A DNA stretch of 64,000 bases from Halopseudomonas litoralis (GTDB lineage: Bacteria; Pseudomonadota; Gammaproteobacteria; Pseudomonadales; Pseudomonadaceae): NCBI RefSeq assembly GCF_900105005.1, contig NZ_LT629748.1, forward strand, positions 2,976,001-3,040,000, given 5' to 3'. A model generated the notes under the pieces. It was given only the letters and a program-made list of their open reading frames with translations, ran no database searches and was not told the origin of the DNA. Below, in pieces: positions 48,849 to 59,572 of the stretch; the stretch's first letter is position 1; each line of letters begins with the position of its first letter. Made by a program: the position numbers and the translations under genes.

Positions 48849-49601
48849 TCAGTAAATGCTGAAGGGAAAGTACTTGGCGTTGATCTTCTCGTAGGTACCG
48901 TCTTCAACGATGGCCTGCAGGGCCTCGTTCAGACGGTCGCGCAGCGGGTCACCCTTGCGCACGGCAATACCGATCTTGTCGTCATCGAATACCGGCTCGC
49001 CCTTGAACTCGAAATCCGCGCCCGTATCGCTCTGCAGCCACTCATACTGGACAAATACGTCAGCCAGCACGCCATCAATGCGACCGGAGGCCATATCGAG
49101 GTAGGCGTTTTCCTGGGTGTCGTACAAACGGGTGCTGACCACATCTTCCAGATTCTCTTCCAGCCACTGGCCGGCGATAGTCGCACGCTGGGCACCGATG
49201 GTCTTGCCCTTCAGGTAATCCTTGTCCGCTTTGAAATCACTTTTCTTCGGCGCGACGAACTGCAGCTTGTTGGTGTAGTAGGGATCAGTGAAATCCACTG
49301 CCCGCTGGCGCTCTTCGGTGATCGACATGGAAGCCACCAGGAAATCGAAGCGGCGCGTGTTCAGAGCGGGAATGATGCCATCCCAGTCGGAGGTAACAAC
49401 GCTGCATTCGGCGCCCATCTTCTCACACAGGGCGTGGGCGATATCCAGGTCAAAGCCTACTGCCTTGCCGGTATTGTCGATTTCATTGAAGGGCGGATAA
49501 GCGCCCTCAGTGCCGATACGCAGCTTTTCCGCTGCCATTGCCTGACCGCCGAGCAACACGGCGGCCAGTGCCGCCAGGAGAACTGCCTTGTAGCTTTTCA
49601 T
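48849..49601 (-). CDS. Periplasmic lysine/arginine/ornithine/histidine-binding protein (HisJ/ArgT-like)
   Basis: The 250-residue solute-binding protein has a signal peptide (cleavage after AMA, residue 23) and the family-3 pattern LRIGTEGAYPPFNEIDNTGKAVGFDLDIAHALCEKM. WDGIIPALNTRRFDFLVASMSITEERQRAVDFTDPYY follows. The acidic/aromatic pocket residues fit cationic amino acids. It overlaps the ATPase gene by four bases, so the order on the minus strand is ATPase, binding protein, HisQ, HisM. Confidence 0.92.
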   Translation of the reverse strand: MKSYKAVLLAALAAVLLGGQAMAAEKLRIGTEGAYPPFNEIDNTGKAVGFDLDIAHALCEKMGAECSVVTSDWDGIIPALNTRRFDFLVASMSITEERQRAVDFTDPYYTNKLQFVAPKKSDFKADKDYLKGKTIGAQRATIAGQWLEENLEDVVSTRLYDTQENAYLDMASGRIDGVLADVFVQYEWLQSDTGADFEFKGEPVFDDDKIGIAVRKGDPLRDRLNEALQAIVEDGTYEKINAKYFPFSIY

Positions 49602-50380
49602 CGATACTGCTCCTTCTTATGGCTGGACATGAACTGTTTGCAGCGCTCGGATTTGGGATCATCAAAGACCTGATCCGGCGTGCCGATCTCTTCTACCTGC
49701 CCCTGATGCAGGAATACCACCTGACTGGAAACCTGACGGGCGAAGCCCAATTCATGGGTAACCAACAGCATAGTACGTCCTTCGTCAGCCAGCGCCCGAA
49801 TTACCATCAGCACCTCGTGCACCATTTCCGGATCCAGCGCGGAGGTGGGCTCATCGAACAGAATGACCTGCGGCTGCATGGCCAGTGTACGGGCAATGGC
49901 TGCGCGCTGCTGCTGTCCACCGGACAATTGCGCGGGGAACGCATGCATCTTATCGGCGATGCCGACTTTTTCCAGAAACACCTCGGCGGCGGCGATGGCA
50001 TCTACCTTGGACTGGCCCAACACGCGACGCGGCGCCTCGATGATGTTGTCGAGGATACTCATATGCGGCCACAGATTGAAACTCTGGAAAACGAAGCCGA
50101 CCCGGGCACGCAGGCGATTGATCTGCTTGCTGTCAGCCGCCACCAGCGCGCCATCGCGCCCGGCCTTGAGCTTGAGCTCCTCGCCAGCCACGAGGATCTG
50201 GCCCCGGTGGGGATTCTCCAGCAGATCGATGCAGCGCAGCAGAGTGCTTTTACCGGAACCGGAAGAACCGAGGATGGAAATCACGTCGCCATCGCGGGCG
50301 AGCAGATCAACACCCTTGAGTACTTCAAGGTCGCCATAGCGCTTGTGCAGGTTACGCACTTCAAGAGCAGGGGGTGTCAC
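49598..50380 (-). CDS. hisP: Amino-acid ABC transporter ATP-binding protein (HisP-like)
   Basis: The 260-residue ATPase shows Walker A GSSGSGKSTLLRC (about 38), signature LSGGQQQRAAIARTLA (about 155), Walker B VILFDEPTSALDPE and the switch histidine in VTHELGFA. It energises the HisQM channel. It starts with GTG at 50380, with only a weak ribosome-binding site, and is the first gene of the operon. Confidence 0.93.
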   Translation of the reverse strand: MTPPALEVRNLHKRYGDLEVLKGVDLLARDGDVISILGSSGSGKSTLLRCIDLLENPHRGQILVAGEELKLKAGRDGALVAADSKQINRLRARVGFVFQSFNLWPHMSILDNIIEAPRRVLGQSKVDAIAAAEVFLEKVGIADKMHAFPAQLSGGQQQRAAIARTLAMQPQVILFDEPTSALDPEMVHEVLMVIRALADEGRTMLLVTHELGFARQVSSQVVFLHQGQVEEIGTPDQVFDDPKSERCKQFMSSHKKEQYR

Positions 50381-50594
50381 GTGTCGTTATCCATTTTGAA
50401 GCAATTCGGCAAAACTAGCACAGCCGCCGGGTTCGACCAACAATCCTTATGCTGAGCCGACCAAAGCCACCGACTTTGTTCGATCTTGCCACGCGATAGA
50501 TGAGTCGGCGCCAGACACGAAAATCTGCATGGCCGCTGACAGGGGCGGTGCCGGGAGAGACCATTGACTGGCCGGTCACCCACAACACGCCAAT

Positions 50595-50624
50595 AAAAAA
50601 GCCCGCTGGGGTAAGCCAGCGGGC
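50595..50624 (-). terminator. Terminator of tRNA-Phe
   Basis: On the minus strand GCCCGCTGG and CCAGCGGGC (50601-50624, 9-bp stem, 6-base loop) are followed by a run of T (plus-strand A at 50595-50600), ten bases past the tRNA-Phe 3' end. Confidence 0.85.
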
Positions 50625-50633
50625 TTTGAATAG

Positions 50634-50709
50634 TGGTGCCCGGGGACGGAATCGAACCGCCGACACGGGGATTTTCAATCCCCTGCTCTACCGACTGAGC
50701 TACCCGGGC
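50634..50709 (-). tRNA. tRNA-Phe (anticodon GAA)
   Basis: The minus strand encodes a 76-base tRNA with CCA: acceptor GCCCGGG/CCCGGGC, D-arm AGCTCAGTCGGTAGAGC, anticodon stem GGGGA/TCCCC with loop TTGAAAA (GAA), T-arm with GGTTCGATTCC. Conserved between yggX and the his transporter in Pseudomonas; no sign of an integrated element here. Confidence 0.96.
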
Positions 50710-50720
50710 AACGGGGCGCT

Positions 50721-50749
50721 ATTAAACGATTGAAGGCCTTTCATGTCAA
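50721..50749 (-). promoter_or_regulatory. Promoter of tRNA-Phe
   Basis: On the minus strand a perfect TTGACA (50749-50744) and TTTAAT (50726-50721) are separated by 17 bases, with the -10 ending 11 bases before the tRNA 5' end. A GC-rich discriminator (AGCGCCCCG) follows, typical of stable-RNA promoters. Confidence 0.8.
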
Positions 50750-50806
50750 GCATCTGCTGAAGATATTTTCACTTTTTTCAGCTGCTTAGGCCAATACGCC
50801 AGAAAA

Positions 50807-51079
50807 TCAGGCTTCTGGCGGAACATAACCTTCTGCCTGAGCGTATTCTTCGCCCGACAGAAACTTGCCCATCTCCTGCTGGATGAACTTGCGGTCCTCG
50901 GCGTCCATCATGTTCAGACGGCGCTCGTTGATCAACATGGTCTGGTGGGCCTGCCATTCATCCCAGGCTTTCTTCGATACGTCATTGAAGATCGCCTCGC
51001 CTTTCGGGCCCGGATAGGGCGGACGGTCGAGACCGGGTAATTCCTGCTTGTACTTGCGGCATAACACAGTGCGCGACAT
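50807..51079 (-). CDS. yggX: Probable Fe(2+)-trafficking protein YggX
   Basis: The 90-residue protein matches Ygg[28 protein letters not shown] with the single conserved cysteine (residue 7), then [21 protein letters not shown] and a C-terminal GYVPPE. It protects iron-sulfur proteins against oxidative damage. It follows mutY by ten bases, an arrangement shared by enterobacteria and pseudomonads; MutY is itself an iron-sulfur enzyme. Confidence 0.95.
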   Translation of the reverse strand: MSRTVLCRKYKQELPGLDRPPYPGPKGEAIFNDVSKKAWDEWQAHQTMLINERRLNMMDAEDRKFIQQEMGKFLSGEEYAQAEGYVPPEA

Positions 51080-51089
51080 GAAGGTCTCC

Positions 51090-52148
51090 TCAGGCAACTG
51101 GGTCAAGAAGTTGTTTTACCCGCTTGAGCAACTTGCTGACCGGCGCGGCCAGCCCCAGGCGGGAAGGTTGGCGCAGGTTATACCAGACCTGTCCGGCTTC
51201 GGCCACGCCCGGCGTCGTTCTGACCTGCACCAGCAGCGGCTGGATATCCAGATGAAAATGGCTGAAGGTGTGTCGCAGCGGCTCAAGGCGCTCGGTTGCT
51301 TCATGCTGCCAACCCAGCTGATCAAGCAGCGGCTCCAGCGCTGCGTGGTCATCCAGTTGCGGCGGACACCACAGGCCGCCCCACAAGCCACTGTCAGGCC
51401 GCCTCTGCAGCCAGACATCCCCTTCAGGATTGACCAGCAGCGGCATCACGCACTGCCGTACTGGCAATGCCTTGCGTGGTTTGGAATGAGGATAGGCAGC
51501 AGGCGTGCCGAGCATCCGCGCCGCGCAACCGGCCTGGACCGGACATACCAGGCACGATGGCTTGCTGCGGGTGCACAGGGTGGCGCCCAGATCCATCATC
51601 GCCTGGGTGTAATGATCGAAGCGTTGCGCTGGCGTATAGCTTTCGGCGATCTTCCACAGCCGGTCATGCACCGCCTTTTCACCCGGCCAGCCCTCGACGG
51701 CGTGATAGCGCGCCAGCACACGCTTGACGTTGCCATCCAGAATGGCTGCACGCAGCCCCATACTCAGGCTGGCAATGGCGCCGGCTGTGGAGCGTCCGAT
51801 TCCCGGCAGCGCTTCCAGCCCTTCGACACTCGCGGGGAATACCCCGGCGTGCTGGTTGACCACAATCTGAGCGGTCTTGTGCAGGTTACGCGCACGACTG
51901 TAATAACCCAGCCCGGTCCACAGATGCAGCACCTCGTCCGGGTCCGCTGCAGCCAGCGCATGTACATCCGGCAGGGTAGTCATGAAGCGCTGATAATAGG
52001 GAATCACGGTGGCGACCTGGGTCTGCTGCAACATGATTTCCGACACCCAGACGCGATAGGGACTCATATTCTGCTGCCAGGGCAGATCCTTGCGGCCGTG
52101 CTGGTCGTACCAGGCCAGCACGGCCTCGGCGAAGGTTGCTGAGCTCAC
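51090..52148 (-). CDS. mutY: A/G-specific adenine DNA glycosylase MutY
   Basis: The 352-residue enzyme removes adenine opposite 8-oxoguanine. It shows [24 protein letters not shown] with the catalytic glutamate (residue 37 area), the helix-hairpin-helix [21 protein letters not shown] with the catalytic Asp region, the [4Fe-4S] ligands C-x6-C-x2-C-x5-C ([17 protein letters not shown], about 190-206) and a C-terminal NUDIX-like domain that reads 8-oxoG. The GTG start overlaps the asmA stop (GTGA). Confidence 0.95.
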   Translation of the reverse strand: MSSATFAEAVLAWYDQHGRKDLPWQQNMSPYRVWVSEIMLQQTQVATVIPYYQRFMTTLPDVHALAAADPDEVLHLWTGLGYYSRARNLHKTAQIVVNQHAGVFPASVEGLEALPGIGRSTAGAIASLSMGLRAAILDGNVKRVLARYHAVEGWPGEKAVHDRLWKIAESYTPAQRFDHYTQAMMDLGATLCTRSKPSCLVCPVQAGCAARMLGTPAAYPHSKPRKALPVRQCVMPLLVNPEGDVWLQRRPDSGLWGGLWCPPQLDDHAALEPLLDQLGWQHEATERLEPLRHTFSHFHLDIQPLLVQVRTTPGVAEAGQVWYNLRQPSRLGLAAPVSKLLKRVKQLLDPVA

Positions 52149-54331
52149 CGGCCGAACAACCCCTTGAGCGCATCACGCACTGCAGGAGCCTTGTCGCCAA
52201 ACTCTTCTTCCAGTTTCTCGCCGACCTTGTCCTCGACCTTGCGCTCAGCTTCGTTGCGCAACAGCTGGCCGGCAATCCGTGTCACACCCTCGGTATCCAC
52301 GCCGCAGCTTTTGGCGGCGTTGTGCAGATAACCTTCACAGCGGATCGGCCATTCGATGCCGACATAGCGCTCGTTCACCTGGCAGGCCGCGTCGGGCATG
52401 TCGCTCTTGTCACCTTCGAGCAGCAGCCCCAGTCGGTAATCCAGCCGCTGTTCCGGCAGGTTGATATCACCGTTACCCTTGGCTGCGATACCCGGCAACG
52501 CTGCGATCAGGTCGCGATTATTGATGTTGCCGTTGACGATCCTGAAGCTGCCACCCAGTTGGCTGAATGGCGTGTCCGCGCCGCCATGCTCAGCGCTCAG
52601 CGGCTTGCGATTGGCCAGCGCGATGGCCTGACACAACTTCTGCTCCAGATTGACACCGAGCAGCGCGCCATCGGCCACATCGAAGCGTACGTCGCCATTC
52701 AAGCCGTTGATCCAGCGGCGCATGCTGTTGCCCTGGGTTTTCAGGTCCATGCTCAGGTCCAGCTTGCCGCGAAACTGCTCGGCCATCTCATAGGCCCGTT
52801 GCAGTGCCAGCGAATCGATACCGTCGAGCCTGGCGTTCAAGCTCAGGGGCGCCGGTGAGCGACTGGCATTAATGGTCGCAGTGGCGGCGAATGTCCCACC
52901 GAATATACCGCCCTCGAACTGCTTCAGCTGCACGTTGCCGTCTACCGCCTCGACTGCTGTCTTGAACGGGCTGATAGTCTGACCAGTCAGCTGTACCTGC
53001 TGCATGTCCAGACTCCCGACCACGTTCAATCCGGTCAGGGTTTCCAGCGGCAGCACCGCATCGTTACTCCAGGGCTCCGGCGCCTTCTGCGAGCTGCTGC
53101 CGCCCTGAGCCGCCCCTGCCGGGGTCGGCTTGTCTTCCGGCGGCGGCAGGTAATGATCGATATTCAGACTGTTACCACTCAGGTCGAAGCGCAGCGCCTG
53201 ACGCTCGAAATTTGCCAGGCCCATACTACCGTTCAGCTCGGTGCCATCCACGATCAACTTCAGATTCTGCAGCATCATGCTGTTATCGCTGCCGGCCAGG
53301 TCAGCGCTCAACGCCACTTTGCTCAAAGCATTGTTCTTCGCCATCGCCGGCAGGCTCTGACCCAGCGCATGCATCAACGCGCGGGCGTCGAACTCGGCAA
53401 CGTTGATCGCGCCAGCCAGCTGCATGTCGGTGTCCAGTTGACTGGCTGTCAACTGACCGGTAGCCCGCAGATCAGCCAGCGACAGACGCAACTGTTTCAG
53501 CTCGGCAACCTGTTTCTGCAGATCGATCACGCTGTCGCCCTGCAACTGCATATTCACCGCACGATCACCAAAGGGGTCGCCACTGGCGTCCAGCTTGAGA
53601 TCAAAGCCATCCAGCTGATAAAGCGCGTTATCCAGATCGAAACTGGCGACAGTATGCAGGTCGATGCGCACGCGCATGGCTGGCTGCCCGGTGGCCAGCA
53701 GACCGAGAAACTCCACGTCGAAGGGCTCATTCTCAATCAGCGCACCGGTGCTCAGGTTTACGTCTTCGAGGGACACTTTCTGAGCGCTGCGACGATCAAG
53801 GTAGGTGACACGGGCGTTGGTGATACGCACACTTTCCACCGCCACATCCAACTGACCGTGCTCATCCGCTTCAGCCTCTGCTTCAGCCTGTCCTTCGGCC
53901 GCCTCTTCGCTGACGGCATCCGCCTCACTCTGCGGTCCAATGGTCGACCAGTTGGCCACGCCGTTCTCGTCGACTTCCAGATTCAGAGTGATGTCATCCA
54001 GAATCACATCGCTCATGCGCAGTTGTTTGCGCAGCAGTGGCAATACTTCCACCCCCAGACCCATGCTGCCGACGCTGGCCAGGGTCTTTTCCGGATGCTC
54101 GATCGGGGCCAGACCGACCTGCTTGAGCTCGATGCCCAGCCAGGGAAACAGTGACCAGCCAATATCGCCGCCCAGGGTCAGCTCCACATTGGCCTGCTCC
54201 CGGGCTGCCTGCTGGATCTGCTCCTTGTAGTCGTTGGGATCGAACATGCGGGTCAGGAAGAACAGCACCCCGATCCCCAGCACGACAAGGGCCAGCACCA
54301 CCAGGCCAATGATCTTGGCTAGCTTTTTCAT
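52145..54331 (-). CDS. AsmA-family inner-membrane-anchored protein
   Basis: The 728-residue protein has one N-terminal membrane helix ([20 protein letters not shown]) followed by the AsmA N-terminal pattern ([41 protein letters not shown]). It also has a C-terminal AsmA domain ([34 protein letters not shown]) of the chorein-like bridge family thought to move lipid or control outer-membrane biogenesis. An acidic Glu/Ala stretch (about 130-150) and a Pro-rich insertion (about 390-410) are present. It is upstream of mutY as in other pseudomonads. Confidence 0.9.
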   Translation of the reverse strand: MKKLAKIIGLVVLALVVLGIGVLFFLTRMFDPNDYKEQIQQAAREQANVELTLGGDIGWSLFPWLGIELKQVGLAPIEHPEKTLASVGSMGLGVEVLPLLRKQLRMSDVILDDITLNLEVDENGVANWSTIGPQSEADAVSEEAAEGQAEAEAEADEHGQLDVAVESVRITNARVTYLDRRSAQKVSLEDVNLSTGALIENEPFDVEFLGLLATGQPAMRVRIDLHTVASFDLDNALYQLDGFDLKLDASGDPFGDRAVNMQLQGDSVIDLQKQVAELKQLRLSLADLRATGQLTASQLDTDMQLAGAINVAEFDARALMHALGQSLPAMAKNNALSKVALSADLAGSDNSMMLQNLKLIVDGTELNGSMGLANFERQALRFDLSGNSLNIDHYLPPPEDKPTPAGAAQGGSSSQKAPEPWSNDAVLPLETLTGLNVVGSLDMQQVQLTGQTISPFKTAVEAVDGNVQLKQFEGGIFGGTFAATATINASRSPAPLSLNARLDGIDSLALQRAYEMAEQFRGKLDLSMDLKTQGNSMRRWINGLNGDVRFDVADGALLGVNLEQKLCQAIALANRKPLSAEHGGADTPFSQLGGSFRIVNGNINNRDLIAALPGIAAKGNGDINLPEQRLDYRLGLLLEGDKSDMPDAACQVNERYVGIEWPIRCEGYLHNAAKSCGVDTEGVTRIAGQLLRNEAERKVEDKVGEKLEEEFGDKAPAVRDALKGLFGR

Positions 54332-54362
54332 ATCTACTCCCGTGATTCAGATTGTCGCCAGA

Positions 54363-55475
54363 TTAAAGGTTGTCCAACTGCCCCGCCACCTCTTCGGCCA
54401 ATGCCAGGCTGGCGGTGAGCCCTGGGGATTCGATGCCGAACAGACTCACGACACCCTGCAGGCCATGAATGGCGGGGCCCTGAATCATGAAATCAGCAGC
54501 GGCAGCGCCCGGCCCGCTGAGTTTGGCACGCACCCCGGCGTAGCCCGGTTGCAGGCGCTCGGCGCGACATTCCGGCCAATAGCGCTGGATCGATCGGGCA
54601 AAGCTCTCGCCCGATCCAGCATCGACCTGATAGTCAATGCTGTCGGTGTAGCGCACGTCCGGCCCGAACCGCAGCTGACCACCCAGATCCAGCGTAGCAT
54701 GCACACCCAGACCAACCGCGTTGGGCTCGGGCATGGGATAGACCAGATGGCGGAAGGGCGAAGAGCCCGAATAACTGAAGTAGCGGCCCTGGCAGTAATG
54801 CAGTGGCGGAATCAACGCCGCTGGATAACAGTCGATTGAGTGAGCCAACTGCTGGGCAAACAACCCGCCGGCGTTGATCAGCCAGCGGCAACTGACGGCG
54901 AACGGCTGGCCGCTGCTCTGCCCCTGTACCAGCCACCGCTCACCCTGACGCTCAACCCGATCGACTCGGGTACGCAGGCACAGCTGCCCACCCTGCCCTA
55001 GCAGCACCGTCTCGAAGGATTGCATCAATGCATGGCTGTCGACGATCCCGGTCAATGGTGAGAACAGGCCACCGACAGCGGTGACGGCAGGCTCCAATTC
55101 ATGCACCTGGGCCGCATTCAGCGATTGCAGCTGCACGCCACATGCCTGTGCATTGAACCGCAGCTGCTCCAGCGCCGGCAGCTCATCATCAGCGGTCGCC
55201 ACCAGCAGTTTGCCGATACGTCTGTGCGGTACCCGGTGTGCTTCACACCAGGCGTACAACCGATCGCGCCCGTCCAGACAAAGCCTGGCCTTGAGCGAGC
55301 CCGACGGATAATAGATACCCGCATGGATCACTTCACTGTTACGGCTGGAGGCATGCTCACCGATGCTGGCTTCGCGCTCCAGGATCATCACGTCCCGCCC
55401 CCCGCTGGCCAGGCGCTGGGCGATGGCCAAACCGACCACACCTGCGCCCACCACAATCACCTCGATATCCGCCAC
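54363..55475 (-). CDS. FAD-dependent oxidoreductase, L-2-hydroxyglutarate oxidase-like
   Basis: The 370-residue DAO-superfamily protein has an N-terminal FAD-binding GxGxxG (IVVGAGVVGLAIAQRLA), then LEREASIGEHASSRNSEVIHAGIYYPSGSLKARLC, the hallmark of LhgO/YgaF-type oxidases. A C-terminal GIESPGLTASLALAE closes the FAD site. Oxidation of L-2-hydroxyglutarate is the best guess, other 2-hydroxyacids are possible. It is divergent from the nuclease-family gene. Confidence 0.85.
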   Translation of the reverse strand: MADIEVIVVGAGVVGLAIAQRLASGGRDVMILEREASIGEHASSRNSEVIHAGIYYPSGSLKARLCLDGRDRLYAWCEAHRVPHRRIGKLLVATADDELPALEQLRFNAQACGVQLQSLNAAQVHELEPAVTAVGGLFSPLTGIVDSHALMQSFETVLLGQGGQLCLRTRVDRVERQGERWLVQGQSSGQPFAVSCRWLINAGGLFAQQLAHSIDCYPAALIPPLHYCQGRYFSYSGSSPFRHLVYPMPEPNAVGLGVHATLDLGGQLRFGPDVRYTDSIDYQVDAGSGESFARSIQRYWPECRAERLQPGYAGVRAKLSGPGAAAADFMIQGPAIHGLQGVVSLFGIESPGLTASLALAEEVAGQLDNL

Positions 55476-55573
55476 ACCCGCCTCTGCTCATCCTGCTCAT
55501 TTTGCCGCCTCATTCGTCACCAGGAAAGCCGCCCGCTGGCAAAGAATGGCTTATGCGTTAGGATAACCCGTCC

Positions 55574-56674
55574 ATGACAAACGAGATGCCCTTTATGGCC
55601 TGGATGATCCTCAGCCTGACTACCGGCGTACTTGCACTGCTGACTCTGTTGCCGCTGAGTCGACATGAGACTTGGTGGGTGCGAGTATGGGACTTCCCCC
55701 GACTGCAACTGGCAACCCTGCTGGCACTGCAATTGGTGGCCTGCCTGACCCTGTTGGACCTGACCCAGCTGCCCAGTTGGTTGCCGATCCTGATCTGCAG
55801 CCTGTGTCTGACCTACCAGGCCTGGTGGATATTGCCCTATACCCGGCTGTGGAAGCCTGAGGTCCAGCAGGCGGCAGATCAGGATGGCGAGACTCTGCGC
55901 ATTCTCGTATCCAATGTGCTGACCACCAACCGCCGCGCCGATCTGTTGCTGGCGCAGATACGCAAGCATCAGCCCGACATCTTCGTCACCCTGGAGTCCA
56001 ATGATTGGTGGCAGCAGCAATTGGACTCGCTGCAAGCGGATTACCCACATACCGTCAAATGCCCGTTGGAAAACCTCTATGGCATGCATGTCTACTCGCG
56101 CCTGCCACTGCAGGACGCTGAGGTCGCCTGGCTGGTGGAGGATGACGTACCTTCGATCCATACCGGCGTCATACTGCCCAGCGGTGCCTGCGTGCGTGTG
56201 CACTTCCTGCACCCGGCTCCACCCAGTCCGAGTGAGAACGACGAATCCACCGAGCGCGATGTCGAACTGCTGGTGATCGCCAAACGCATCGAAGAAGCCG
56301 ATTGTCCGGTCATCGTTACCGGTGATCTGAACGATGTAGCCTGGTCCACTACCACTCGGCTGTTTCGCAAGATCAGCGGCCTGCTGGATCCGCGCGTCGG
56401 GCGTGGTATGTTCAACACCTTCCATGCCGGACATTGGTATCTGCGCTGGCCGCTGGATCATATCTTCCACAGCAGCCATTTCACCCTGCGCACCATCATG
56501 CGCCTGCCGGATATCGGTTCTGACCACTTCCCGGTACTGGTGGAATTGCACTATCACGCCGCCGAACAGGCTCAGGAAGGCCTGGATGCCGATAGCGACG
56601 ACCAGGAGCTGGCCGAGGAAAAGCTGGATGCAGAGCCGGTCGACCCTCAAGACGTTCCCGAACCGGGGCGCTAA
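55574..56674 (+). CDS. Membrane-anchored endonuclease/exonuclease/phosphatase-family protein
   Basis: The 366-residue protein has three N-terminal membrane helices (about 8-25, 45-62 and 65-85) and a cytosolic or periplasmic EEP domain. Its catalytic motifs are HQPDIFVTLESN, PVIVTGDLND (about 245), RWPLDHIFHS and GSDHFPVLVEL. The order of Asp/His/Asn residues is intact, so hydrolytic activity on nucleic acid or phospholipid headgroups is plausible. The C-terminal 40 residues are acidic. It is on the same strand as hisB, 77 bases upstream, but not obviously part of the his operon. Confidence 0.85.
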   Translation: MTNEMPFMAWMILSLTTGVLALLTLLPLSRHETWWVRVWDFPRLQLATLLALQLVACLTLLDLTQLPSWLPILICSLCLTYQAWWILPYTRLWKPEVQQAADQDGETLRILVSNVLTTNRRADLLLAQIRKHQPDIFVTLESNDWWQQQLDSLQADYPHTVKCPLENLYGMHVYSRLPLQDAEVAWLVEDDVPSIHTGVILPSGACVRVHFLHPAPPSPSENDESTERDVELLVIAKRIEEADCPVIVTGDLNDVAWSTTTRLFRKISGLLDPRVGRGMFNTFHAGHWYLRWPLDHIFHSSHFTLRTIMRLPDIGSDHFPVLVELHYHAAEQAQEGLDADSDDQELAEEKLDAEPVDPQDVPEPGR

Positions 56675-56710
56675 TCCCAGCTGTCTATAGCCCCGGGGAT
56701 GGGCTAGCCG

Positions 56711-56716
56711 TATAAT
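56711..56716 (+). promoter_or_regulatory. Possible -10 element for the his operon
   Basis: TATAAT occurs 35 bases before the hisB start in the short gap after the nuclease gene. No good -35 hexamer lies 16-18 bases upstream, so the assignment is tentative. Confidence 0.35.
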
Positions 56717-56751
56717 GCCCGCCCTTGATTTATATATTGTGGAGAATTGCC

Positions 56752-57345
56752 ATGACGGAGCGCAGGGCGAGTGTCGAGCGCAACACGTCGGAAACGCAGA
56801 TCAAAGTGGAAATCAATCTGGACGGCACCGGCCAGGCGCACTTTGATATCGGCGTTCCCTTCCTCGAACACATGCTTGACCAGGTAGCTCGACACGGCCT
56901 GATCGATATGCATATCGAGTGTCGTGGCGATCTGGATATTGACGATCACCACACCGTGGAAGATGTCGGCATCACCCTCGGCCAGGCGTTTGCCAAGGCG
57001 GTGGGTGACAAGAAGGGACTGCGCCGCTACGGCCACTCCTACGTGCCGATGGACGAAGCCCTGTCGCGTGTCGCACTGGACTTCTCCGGCCGCCCCGGCC
57101 TGCAGATGCACGTGCCCTTCACCCGCGCGGTGGTGGGTCGTTTTGACGTTGATCTGTTCCAGGAATTCTTCCAGGGCTTCGTCAACCATGCGCTGGTCAC
57201 CCTGCACATCGACAATCTGCGTGGCATCAATACCCACCACCAGATCGAGACCGTGTTCAAGGCCTTCGGCCGCGCGCTGCGCATGGCTGTTGAAATCGAC
57301 CCGCGCATGGGCGACCGCATCCCTTCGACCAAGGGGTCGCTGTAA
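56752..57345 (+). CDS. hisB: Imidazoleglycerol-phosphate dehydratase HisB
   Basis: The 197-residue monofunctional HisB catalyses the sixth step of histidine synthesis. It has the family Mn-binding histidine motifs [24 protein letters not shown] and [19 protein letters not shown]. The start ATG follows GGAGAA with five bases spacing. It opens the conserved hisB-hisH-hisA-hisF cluster. Confidence 0.97.
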   Translation: MTERRASVERNTSETQIKVEINLDGTGQAHFDIGVPFLEHMLDQVARHGLIDMHIECRGDLDIDDHHTVEDVGITLGQAFAKAVGDKKGLRRYGHSYVPMDEALSRVALDFSGRPGLQMHVPFTRAVVGRFDVDLFQEFFQGFVNHALVTLHIDNLRGINTHHQIETVFKAFGRALRMAVEIDPRMGDRIPSTKGSL

Positions 57346-57984
57346 ATGAGTGCAGTAGTCGTTATCGACTACGGCATGGGCAACCTGCACTCGGTGGCCA
57401 AGGCGCTGGAACATGCTGGCGCGCGCCAGGTGACAGTCACCAGTGATCCGCAGCAGATTCTGGATGCCGAGCGCGTGGTACTGCCCGGCGTCGGCGCCAT
57501 CCGCGACTGCATCAGCGAACTGCGCAAGCTGGGACTGGATCAGGTCGTGCGTCAGGTAGTAACCGAAAAACCCCTGCTGGGCATCTGTGTCGGCATGCAG
57601 ATGCTGCTGGAGCGCAGTGAAGAAAATGGCGGCGTGGACGGCCTCGGCCTGTTTCCCGGCGAGGTGAAGTTCTTCGGTGATGACCTGAACGAAGACGGCG
57701 AGCGCCTCAAGGTGCCGCACATGGGCTGGAACCAGGTCAAACAGACCGGCGACCACCCACTGTGGCACCGCATCGCACAGGATGCGCGCTTCTATTTCGT
57801 ACACAGCTACTACGCCAGCCCGGTGAGACCGACTCAGACAGCCGGACGCTGCCATTACGGTGTCGATTTTGCCGCTGCGCTGGTACAGGACAATATTTTC
57901 GCCACCCAATTCCACCCGGAAAAGAGCCATACCAACGGCCTGCAGCTGCTGCAGAATTTCCTGGTGTGGGATGGCCGCTGGTAA
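57346..57984 (+). CDS. hisH: Imidazole glycerol phosphate synthase glutaminase subunit HisH
   Basis: The 212-residue class I glutamine amidotransferase supplies ammonia to HisF. The nucleophile cysteine is in [17 protein letters not shown] (about 82), and the His-Glu pair in ATQFHPEKS (about 195). The ATG directly follows the hisB stop. It forms a complex with the HisF encoded 0.8 kb downstream. Confidence 0.97.
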   Translation: MSAVVVIDYGMGNLHSVAKALEHAGARQVTVTSDPQQILDAERVVLPGVGAIRDCISELRKLGLDQVVRQVVTEKPLLGICVGMQMLLERSEENGGVDGLGLFPGEVKFFGDDLNEDGERLKVPHMGWNQVKQTGDHPLWHRIAQDARFYFVHSYYASPVRPTQTAGRCHYGVDFAAALVQDNIFATQFHPEKSHTNGLQLLQNFLVWDGRW

Positions 57985-58005
57985 ACCGATCAGGAAAATC
58001 TAGCC

Positions 58006-58743
58006 ATGCTCATTATCCCCGCGATTGACCTCAAGGACGGCGCCTGCGTTCGTCTGCGCCAAGGCCTGATGGATGACGCCACGGTGTTCTCCGATGACCC
58101 GGTGGCCATGGCCGCCAAATGGGTCGAAGCCGGCTGCCGCCGCCTGCACCTGGTGGACCTGAATGGCGCCTTTGAAGGTAAGCCGATCAACGGCGACGTA
58201 GTTACCGCCATTGCCAAGCGTTACCCGGATCTGCCGATCCAGATCGGTGGTGGTATTCGCTCGCTGGACACCATCGAGCACTACGTCCGCGCAGGCGTCA
58301 GCTACGTGATCATCGGCACCAAAGCAGTCAAGCAGCCGGAGTTTGTCGGCGAAGCCTGCCGCGCCTTTCCCGGCAAGGTGATTGTCGGGCTGGATGCCAA
58401 GGACGGCTTTGTGGCCACCGACGGCTGGGCAGAAGTCAGCGACCTGCAGGTCATCGATCTGGCCAAACGCTTCGAAGCTGACGGCGTATCCGCAATTGTC
58501 TACACCGACATCGCCAAGGACGGCATGATGCAGGGCTGCAACGTGGAAGCCACCGCAGCACTGGCCAATGCCACCTCGATTCCGGTGATTGCCTCCGGCG
58601 GTATTCACAATCTGAGCGATATCCAGAAACTGCTGGATGCCCGCGCACCGGGGATCATCGGCGCCATTACCGGCCGCGCCATCTATGAAGGCACGCTGGA
58701 TGTCGCGCAAGCGCAGGCACTGTGCGACGCTGCGGCCAACTGA
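58006..58743 (+). CDS. hisA: ProFAR isomerase HisA
   Basis: The 245-residue (beta-alpha)8 enzyme isomerises ProFAR to PRFAR. It opens with [19 protein letters not shown] (catalytic Asp8 region), has [13 protein letters not shown] and the second catalytic Asp region [13 protein letters not shown], and a phosphate site [12 protein letters not shown]. It lies 21 bases past hisH. Confidence 0.97.
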   Translation: MLIIPAIDLKDGACVRLRQGLMDDATVFSDDPVAMAAKWVEAGCRRLHLVDLNGAFEGKPINGDVVTAIAKRYPDLPIQIGGGIRSLDTIEHYVRAGVSYVIIGTKAVKQPEFVGEACRAFPGKVIVGLDAKDGFVATDGWAEVSDLQVIDLAKRFEADGVSAIVYTDIAKDGMMQGCNVEATAALANATSIPVIASGGIHNLSDIQKLLDARAPGIIGAITGRAIYEGTLDVAQAQALCDAAAN

Positions 58744-58763
58744 ACAACCACCGGAGAGCTGAC

Positions 58764-59537
58764 ATGGCGCTGGCCAAACGCATCATCCCTTGCCTCGACG
58801 TGGAAAATGGTCGCGTCGTCAAAGGCGTGAAGTTCGAGAACATCCGTGACGCCGGAGACCCGGTGGAAATCGCCCGGCGCTACAACGAGCAGGGCGCGGA
58901 CGAGATCACCTTTCTCGACATCACCGCCACCCACGAAGGCCGTGACACCACGCTGCATACCGTCGAGCGCATGGCCAGCGAGGTATTCATCCCGCTGACT
59001 GTGGGCGGTGGCGTGCGTACCGTTCAGGATATTCGCAATCTGTTGAATGCCGGGGCGGACAAGGTCTCGATCAACTCCGCTGCGGTGTTCACTCCGGACT
59101 TTGTCGGCGAGGCGGCCGATCGCTTCGGCTCGCAATGCATTGTCGTCGCCATCGATGCCAAGCGCGTGTCTGCCCTCGGTGAGCCGGGGCGCTGGGAAAT
59201 CTTCACCCATGGCGGGCGCAAGCCCACCGGGTTGGATGCGGTGGAGTGGGCGAAGAAGATGGAAGCACTGGGCGCCGGCGAAATCCTGCTGACCAGCATG
59301 GATCAGGACGGTGTGAAGAGCGGCTACGATCTGGGCGTAACCCGCGCCATCAGCGACGCGGTGGGCGTACCGGTGATCGCTTCGGGCGGTGTCGGCAACC
59401 TGCAGCATCTGGCTGATGGCGTACTGCTCGGCGGCGCCGACGCAGTACTGGCCGCCAGTATCTTCCACTTCGGTGAGTTCACCATCGGCGAAGCCAAGGC
59501 GTATATGGCCGAGCGCGGGATCGAAATGCGGGTGTAA
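58764..59537 (+). CDS. hisF: Imidazole glycerol phosphate synthase cyclase subunit HisF
   Basis: The 257-residue (beta-alpha)8 cyclase converts PRFAR plus ammonia to IGP and AICAR. Catalytic Asp11 ([16 protein letters not shown]) and Asp130 ([10 protein letters not shown]) are present, with phosphate sites [12 protein letters not shown] and [19 protein letters not shown] precedes the ATG at 58764; a longer frame would overlap hisA. It ends the his cluster. Confidence 0.97.
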   Translation: MALAKRIIPCLDVENGRVVKGVKFENIRDAGDPVEIARRYNEQGADEITFLDITATHEGRDTTLHTVERMASEVFIPLTVGGGVRTVQDIRNLLNAGADKVSINSAAVFTPDFVGEAADRFGSQCIVVAIDAKRVSALGEPGRWEIFTHGGRKPTGLDAVEWAKKMEALGAGEILLTSMDQDGVKSGYDLGVTRAISDAVGVPVIASGGVGNLQHLADGVLLGGADAVLAASIFHFGEFTIGEAKAYMAERGIEMRV

Positions 59538-59544
59538 ACCTTTC

Positions 59545-59569
59545 CCCCTCTCTCGCAAGGGGAGAGGGG
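59545..59569. terminator. Hairpin between convergent hisF and the deacetylase gene
   Basis: CCCCTCTC (59545-59552) and GAGAGGGG (59562-59569) form an 8-bp stem with a 9-base loop in the 35-base gap between convergent genes. No T-run follows, so it is either a weak bidirectional terminator or a dispersed palindromic repeat. Confidence 0.5.
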
Positions 59570-59572
59570 CAC

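Noticed and set aside
50601..50709. Second ICE attachment site at tRNA-Phe
   Set aside because: The tRNA is followed directly by its own terminator and by conserved chromosomal genes in the usual Pseudomonas order; no integrase or repeat of its 3' end is seen.
56688..56706. TAGCCC/GGGCTA hairpin after the nuclease gene as a terminator
   Set aside because: Only six base pairs and no T-run; it overlaps the likely his promoter region, so I do not call it.
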